This document shows positions 39,341 to 44,592 of a stretch of 44,592 nucleotides of DNA, piece after piece. A model generated the notes under the pieces. It worked only from the letters and a program-made list of their open reading frames with translations, did no database searches and was not told where the DNA came from. Location: contig CATLPS010000003.1 of the NCBI GenBank assembly GCA_950054535.1, positions 1 through 44,592 of the forward strand, in the 5' to 3' direction. A program made the position numbers and the translations under genes. Positions within the stretch are counted from its first letter, which is position 1, and each line of letters starts with the position of its first letter. This stretch comes from an uncultured Chlamydiae bacterium (lineage in GTDB: Bacteria; Chlamydiota; Chlamydiia; Chlamydiales; Parachlamydiaceae).

Positions 39341-41158
39341 ATGAGAACTTCGTCTGAAAACTCTTCGCAAAGTGCTACAGAAGCGCTTAAAGCCGCCATT
39401 CTCAAATTAGAATCGTTTGTCAAGCCCACGGCTAGCTCATTTGAGGTACAAGATGGAAAGCTTTTTGCTTCTAAAGAAGAAAATATTTTTCGCCGCGTTA
39501 AAAATCTTGCTCGCTATTTTGTCGCTCCTCTTTTTTCTGAAAAAGCTCAAAATGAAGTGAAAGAAAAACTTAATCTGATCAAAGAAGAGGTCTTAAGGGC
39601 GCGCGATATTTTACAAAGCCATCTTCCTTTAATCAAAAGATTAGAAAAAGGAGATCAAAGCCAACAAAAGTTGGCCGGTTCGGCAATAGAGATGATCAAG
39701 CGCTATAATGCTGTAGTAGAAAACGATTATTCCTCATGGACCACCCGTTATAATTTTTACAATTTTGAACGCAATCAAATTTTGCTTGATACAGAAATCA
39801 AGCAAAAAATCGAGCTTCCCATTACCATTTCACGTAATTTTGAGTCTCATACTCCTTGCGCGCAAATTCAAAAAAGCTTTCAAGACTTAAGTCAAACCTT
39901 TTTAAAAAAAATAGTAAAAAGTCACCCCCTTTCTAAATCAACTCTAAAAAAATCGACCCCATTTCTATTTATGGCAGATGTTTTTCGTCTTAAAGCTACG
40001 CGGATGGTGCAAGCTCACTTTAAGCATCCGCAATCAGTAGCGGTCATTTTAGAGCTTATCAAACAGGCTCCTATAGAAACTGTGCTAGAAGAAGGAGAGC
40101 ATTTTTTAATGCGTCAAGTAGTAGAAGAGGCTCCGGGTTTTAAAGTGATTTTAACAGGCTCTTTTAAGCAGCTTATCACTGATTCACGCATAGTGCATCT
40201 ACCTATTTTAGAAAACTTTCATTTAGCTTTTCATGTTGTGCATACGGGATTTCCTTATCCTTCTCAACATCTCGGATGGGGTTTATCTGAAATGTTAACA
40301 GATGCTTTTCCTTTGAGAAGTGAGCAAGTGCCCAAATTTCATCATATGACGCAGCAAAGAAAGCAACTTGCCCATCAGCTTTTACATCATCATCCCTATA
40401 CTCTTAAATCGCAATCTCTTTACAAGCTTAAAAAAGAGGTTTTCAATCAAAATAGAGAGCTTTTTTTAAATTATCATAAAATACTGCAAACGCATTTGCT
40501 AAACGCCGCTGGCGAAAATCTGCAAACAGCGATGCCTATTTTAAGCGAGTTTTATGCACAGCTATTTCAAGCTGCTTCCCCATATGATGAGGTGAGCTCC
40601 ATTCAGCAAAAAATCAATCAAATTGCTGTGGAAAATCCAGCGCAAAATTTAGAAGAAGAGTGGTTGAAGGTAAAGGGTTCTGCTTTGAGAAAAGGCAGCA
40701 GTGCAGAAAAGTTACAAGTTGCAAAAGATCTTTTGGATAAGACAGTAAAAGATTCTTTAGCTAAACTCAATCCCCAAGATGCCATTGATCGTTATCTTTA
40801 TCTGTTTATAAAAATTTTATCTCCAGAGTTTAACGCAATTACTTTGCAATATTTTTCTGAGAAAATAGGTTTTGCACCACCTGTGCTTAGTGATTGTCAA
40901 CAAAAACTGCAGCTATCTGCTTTTTCCCAACTTTTCTCTTTTTTACAAGAGTTCGAAGAAAAATTTGATTTAAATCAAATAGAAATAGAAAAAAGATTAA
41001 GTAAAGCATTTTTAGAGGAAATAAAAATATTTGAAGTAGAAAGCATTGAAGAAATGGATACGCTGCCTTCTCAAATAGTACAGGAATTAGAAGTCTATTT
41101 TCCGGCTCGCTACTTTGCTTCTTGCCCTCGCAAAAGCTATATCCCTAAGGAAATTTAA
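39341..41158 (+). CDS. Hypothetical protein (605 aa), alpha-helical, no family recognised
   Basis: Long uninterrupted ORF, ATG with AAGGAAT upstream. Confidence 0.85.
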   Translation: MRTSSENSSQSATEALKAAILKLESFVKPTASSFEVQDGKLFASKEENIFRRVKNLARYFVAPLFSEKAQNEVKEKLNLIKEEVLRARDILQSHLPLIKRLEKGDQSQQKLAGSAIEMIKRYNAVVENDYSSWTTRYNFYNFERNQILLDTEIKQKIELPITISRNFESHTPCAQIQKSFQDLSQTFLKKIVKSHPLSKSTLKKSTPFLFMADVFRLKATRMVQAHFKHPQSVAVILELIKQAPIETVLEEGEHFLMRQVVEEAPGFKVILTGSFKQLITDSRIVHLPILENFHLAFHVVHTGFPYPSQHLGWGLSEMLTDAFPLRSEQVPKFHHMTQQRKQLAHQLLHHHPYTLKSQSLYKLKKEVFNQNRELFLNYHKILQTHLLNAAGENLQTAMPILSEFYAQLFQAASPYDEVSSIQQKINQIAVENPAQNLEEEWLKVKGSALRKGSSAEKLQVAKDLLDKTVKDSLAKLNPQDAIDRYLYLFIKILSPEFNAITLQYFSEKIGFAPPVLSDCQQKLQLSAFSQLFSFLQEFEEKFDLNQIEIEKRLSKAFLEEIKIFEVESIEEMDTLPSQIVQELEVYFPARYFASCPRKSYIPKEI

Positions 41159-41169
41159 GATTTTAAAGT

Positions 41170-42486
41170 TCAATCGGCCAGTGGATAAGTAGGGTATACT
41201 TTTTCTTTAAAGCGATAGCAACGATAAAGATGAATAGTGGCTAAAAGAGAAAAAAAGCTACCAATTAAAAGGACTGCTAAAGGGCTAAGGTAGAGGCAAA
41301 GCCAACTTCCAAGAGGGGGCGCTAAACAACCTCTTATCCCTACAGTAGCGCTATTAATCCCGCTGTAAGTAGAGCTTTCTTCTGTTTTTGAAAAAATAGG
41401 ACCTGAAAGGTTCCAGCTCATTTCACTTCCAGCTTGCATAATACCGTATAAAAAATATGCTAGGTATAAAAATGACAAATGCCATTGCGCTGCAATAAGG
41501 CCTAAAGGAAAAAGGGCTGTCAAAAACGTTACTCTACTTGTAAACACAAAAAGATCTATCCGTTTCATCGCTTGTGACCAAAGAGGTAAAGTGATGATAT
41601 AGCCTGCGCTTTTACAAAGCGTCATCGCAATTGCCAGTTCTTTATAATTTAGATGAAGAGTTTGAAAAAAAAAGAGCGGTGCAGCTGGTTTCCAGAGCAT
41701 AAGCGCGCCTCCAGCTAACATAAACCCTATCTGAAAATGAGCAAAATCGGCTCTTTTACGCAGGAGCGCCCATCCTTCTTGCCAAGGTTTCACAATGTTT
41801 TTCCAGGAAAAAAGAGCGCAGGAAGAAAGAGGTTGTTCTACCTCTATTTTTTTTAAGGGGATTTGAATCTGAAAAAAGATGGCAAAAAGGGAAAGAAGCG
41901 CTGTTAAAGGAAATAGCCAGCGCCAGGCTTGCAGTTGATCATCTAAGATAAAACCAATACTAATAGCAAGCACAGCTCCGCCAGCATGATAAAAGGCGGA
42001 CCCGTAAGCATAAACTTCATGCCTTAGTTCTACCGGAATATTTACTTTTAAGATCTCCATCCAGGCAGGATTGACTCCTCTCCAAAAAAGCATATAGGTA
42101 GCTGAAGCAAAAATAATAAACCAGGGATGAGGAAACAAAGGAATAAAAAAAAAGGGGAGGTGACCAAAAATACTAGCCCAAATAATATTAGTTTTTAAGC
42201 GGTCATGGCGTTTTTTTACTTGGGCACTCCAATAAAGGGAAAAGAGCGAAACGATTGGGTTTAGGCTTATAATACAGGTTATCTGCCAGGTAGTAGCTTG
42301 CAGATCTTTTAAAAGAATAAATGGTAATAAGGTATAAAGAGCCCAAAAAGGCGTATTTAAAATACGGGTCCAAGTATAGGCTCTTTGGGTAAGATGCAGT
42401 GTAGGAAGAGAATAATAAATTGTTAGACCTTTAATTATTTTTTTTATTAACAAATCATAATTTTTTAGAGGAAAAAATACAATCAA
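41170..42486 (-). CDS. MFS-type transporter
   Basis: 438 aa with about 10-12 predicted hydrophobic helices, MFS-like organisation. TTG start uncertain. Confidence 0.8.
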   Translation of the reverse strand: MIVFFPLKNYDLLIKKIIKGLTIYYSLPTLHLTQRAYTWTRILNTPFWALYTLLPFILLKDLQATTWQITCIISLNPIVSLFSLYWSAQVKKRHDRLKTNIIWASIFGHLPFFFIPLFPHPWFIIFASATYMLFWRGVNPAWMEILKVNIPVELRHEVYAYGSAFYHAGGAVLAISIGFILDDQLQAWRWLFPLTALLSLFAIFFQIQIPLKKIEVEQPLSSCALFSWKNIVKPWQEGWALLRKRADFAHFQIGFMLAGGALMLWKPAAPLFFFQTLHLNYKELAIAMTLCKSAGYIITLPLWSQAMKRIDLFVFTSRVTFLTALFPLGLIAAQWHLSFLYLAYFLYGIMQAGSEMSWNLSGPIFSKTEESSTYSGINSATVGIRGCLAPPLGSWLCLYLSPLAVLLIGSFFSLLATIHLYRCYRFKEKVYPTYPLAD

Positions 42487-42529
42487 GATTGTTAATAGTT
42501 AATTATAAAAAACTAATAACTTTAAAAAA

Positions 42530-43408
42530 CTAGCTGAAGTTGAAATAGCACTGTTGTAAAAACTGCCATCTAAAAGAGCAAGTAGTTTGCATTTTTATAT
42601 ATTCAGAAATTTGCGCGGGCGTTGAGTTGGCAAATAAAAAAATCTCTTTATCGCTAAGGCGATAAAGGAGATGAGAAGCATCTTTTTTGCAAACAATTTT
42701 TTTGAGGTTGTTGAGTGTTTTTTTAAGGCAAGATTGTCTTTTTAGCAAGCGTAATAAAGCCATTATAAAAGCAATAAAAGGAGCTAGCAACGCTAATAAA
42801 CTTAACTGAGTAAGCAAAAATGAGTCAACTAATAGAGCAGTTAGGCTCGTAAGGAGAGTTGCCACTAATAAAATCACAAAAAAGAGACTCTCGTTAGCAG
42901 ATTGCACGAGAGGGCTTAAGTTTTTATGCCAAAAAGAAGAAGAGGAGCGGTAAGCAAGCAGCTCTTCAAATTTTGGTTCTTCATATGCCATTCGGCCCAC
43001 GTGGGCCATTTCATGAGCAATTAATTCGCTGCGCTGGTAAATACCTAAATAAGAAGAGTAGTTTTTAAATTCTTTGCGCAGCTGTAAAAAAGCGCAAAGA
43101 GGACTAGTGGCATCAAGCTGAAAGATCCAAGCACAACCTCCATGCCAAGGCAAAAGTTTATAATTATGAAAAATAATCAAAGCCCAGTCAGGCATCATGC
43201 CAAATGTTTTAGAGCAAAGCAAAAAAGCATCTTTTGTTATTTCGTTATTGATGACCTGATCAGAAATGGGAAAGGGAAATTTTACATCGGGATGTTGCTG
43301 AAGATGAAAAGTAAGATGTTGGCAAAAATCTACGCGCTGTAAAAAAGACTCTTTCGTCTCTTTTGGCCCCGGAAATAACCCTTGTCGGTTAAGCTTTTGC
43401 CAATTCAT
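42530..43408 (-). CDS. Membrane-anchored putative HExxH metalloprotease
   Basis: 292 aa; RSELIAHEMAHVGRMAYEEPKFEELLAYRSS, followed by paired TM segments; GAGAGG RBS. Confidence 0.7.
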   Translation of the reverse strand: MNWQKLNRQGLFPGPKETKESFLQRVDFCQHLTFHLQQHPDVKFPFPISDQVINNEITKDAFLLCSKTFGMMPDWALIIFHNYKLLPWHGGCAWIFQLDATSPLCAFLQLRKEFKNYSSYLGIYQRSELIAHEMAHVGRMAYEEPKFEELLAYRSSSSFWHKNLSPLVQSANESLFFVILLVATLLTSLTALLVDSFLLTQLSLLALLAPFIAFIMALLRLLKRQSCLKKTLNNLKKIVCKKDASHLLYRLSDKEIFLFANSTPAQISEYIKMQTTCSFRWQFLQQCYFNFS

Positions 43409-43789
43409 TTGCTAGACTCCTCTCTTGCGGCAGAAATGAAAAATAGTATTAATTTTTGCAAAAAGAAGATAGATAAAAATACAACATTTTACTTTGTAAG
43501 TAAAAAAATGAATTATTAAATAAAAAAAATTATGGTTAATAGTTTTGTTGCATAAAAAATTTAAATCACTAATTATTATTAGCTTATTAAAAAGTAATTT
43601 ATTTAAGCATTTAAACATCGACAGCCTATACTTATTCGTGTAACAAAACTAATAAAAATAAAAAAAGCTCTATTTAAAACTTATGAATTAACGGACTATA
43701 TTCCAGTAGTTAGCTCTTTTAAGAGTTTATTCGAAATTTTTAATAAAATAGTTTTAAGTTTTAATAACAATTCAGTTAATAGTATTAAG

Positions 43790-44425
43790 TTGAAATATTT
43801 TAACTGTTTAAAAAACCGATCGAATTTAAGGTGCGTGGTGCTGTTTATTCCTATTTTTGGAAACCTCTCTGTAGCTATTTACGATATTAAAAAATTTTAC
43901 TGCCAAAATAATGTGAAGAAAACTAAGGTAGACTCTGACAAACAAAATAATGTGAAGAAAGCTAAGGAAGATCTTGATGCAGAAAATCTTGAAGTCTCTG
44001 CTTGTTTGCAAGATACAGTTAAAGAAAGTATACAAACTATTAAAGAAGATCATTGGGCTTTGTTGCATCTGCCTACAGAACTACAAAATAGCGAAGAATT
44101 TTTATTAAAGGCACTTGAAGTAAATCCTTTTGTTATTTCTCTACTAAGCGACGCGTTTAAAAAAAATGAAAAATTTCTATTCAAAGCATTTAAGAAAAAT
44201 GGCGAGGTTTTTAATTACATTGATGCAGAATTTAAAAATGATCGTCAATTTGTAATGAAAGTTATTAACAAAAATCCTGCTGTTTTTCCACTTCTCAAAA
44301 AAGAGTTTCAAGAAGAACTAGCAATTGCCCTCATAGCAGTTAGAAAAAGTTATTGGATATTTCATCACTTAAATAAAGAGCTGCAAAACAATGAAGAAAT
44401 AAAAAAAGTCCTTCGCCATGGATAA
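43790..44425 (+). CDS. DUF4116-like helical-repeat protein
   Basis: 211 aa; about five degenerate repeats of ~25 aa (e.g. HLPTELQNSEEFLLKALEVNPFVISLLSDAFKKNEKFLFKAFKKNGEVFNYIDAEFKNDRQFVMKVI). TTG start is uncertain. Confidence 0.7.
   Translation: MKYFNCLKNRSNLRCVVLFIPIFGNLSVAIYDIKKFYCQNNVKKTKVDSDKQNNVKKAKEDLDAENLEVSACLQDTVKESIQTIKEDHWALLHLPTELQNSEEFLLKALEVNPFVISLLSDAFKKNEKFLFKAFKKNGEVFNYIDAEFKNDRQFVMKVINKNPAVFPLLKKEFQEELAIALIAVRKSYWIFHHLNKELQNNEEIKKVLRHG
43904..43981. repeat. 2 x 39-bp imperfect tandem repeat inside the DUF4116-like gene
   Basis: caaaataatgtgaagaaa[a/g]ctaaggtagactctga... at 43904-43942 and 43943-43981; encodes QNNVKKTKVDSDK / QNNVKKAKEDLDA. Confidence 0.9.
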
Positions 44426-44522
44426 GCAAATCATTGATGAATAGCAGATCATTTTTTATGGACTTGTGTTTTTAACCAGCGAACCGTAAATTTCCTTCCT
44501 TCAGGTGGGGGATAGAAGGTGG

Positions 44523-44591
44523 CTAGCTAGGCGTCTTTTGTTGATCTATATATTTTTTTACAATTTCTAGCGGGGCGCCACCACAGCTAGC
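44523..44591 (-). mobile_element. tnpA: IS200/IS605-type Y1 transposase TnpA, C-terminal end (truncated by window edge)
   Basis: Own - strand translation ASCGGAPLEIVKKYIDQQKTPS* matches the conserved IS200/IS605 TnpA C-terminal helix region; hairpin-capable sequence follows the stop. Confidence 0.85.
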
Positions 44592-44592
44592 T

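Noticed and set aside
1-44592. tRNA, rRNA, tmRNA and CRISPR arrays
   Set aside because: Scanned intergenic gaps by eye; no T-loop GGTTCGA-type motif with cloverleaf context, no rRNA signatures and no regularly spaced repeats were seen. tRNAscan-SE and Infernal would be decisive.

Overview
The window is AT-rich and gene-dense. Gene content and order indicate a member of the Chlamydiota, probably an environmental, amoeba-associated lineage; this is inferred from gene content, with no search run. Housekeeping content includes hrcA-grpE-dnaK with a recognisable CIRCE operator, a SUI1-like factor, a large NAD-glutamate dehydrogenase, serS, smc, M18 aminopeptidase, nifU/nifS-like genes, gpmA, an RluB-family pseudouridine synthase, an Rsm22-like methyltransferase and an MFS transporter. 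There is also a P1B-4-like metal ATPase next to a VIT/CCC1-like membrane protein, and a small MOMP-like outer membrane protein. Accessory content is more unusual. A 2742-aa protein carries SF2 DExH helicase-like motifs and is flanked by two divergent paralogous Inc-like genes. A second, tandem Inc-like pair lies near 34 kb. A membrane-anchored kinase-like protein is translationally coupled to a protein with a CX5R phosphatase-like motif. A tandem paralog pair sits at the left edge, with its outer copy cut by the window. A DUF4116-like repeat protein lies beside the 3' end of an IS200/IS605 tnpA at the right edge. The ORF track missed three features: the truncated left-edge paralog, a 54-aa signal-peptide ORF at 11662-11826, and the tnpA fragment at 44523-44591. 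No tRNA, rRNA or CRISPR array was recognised.
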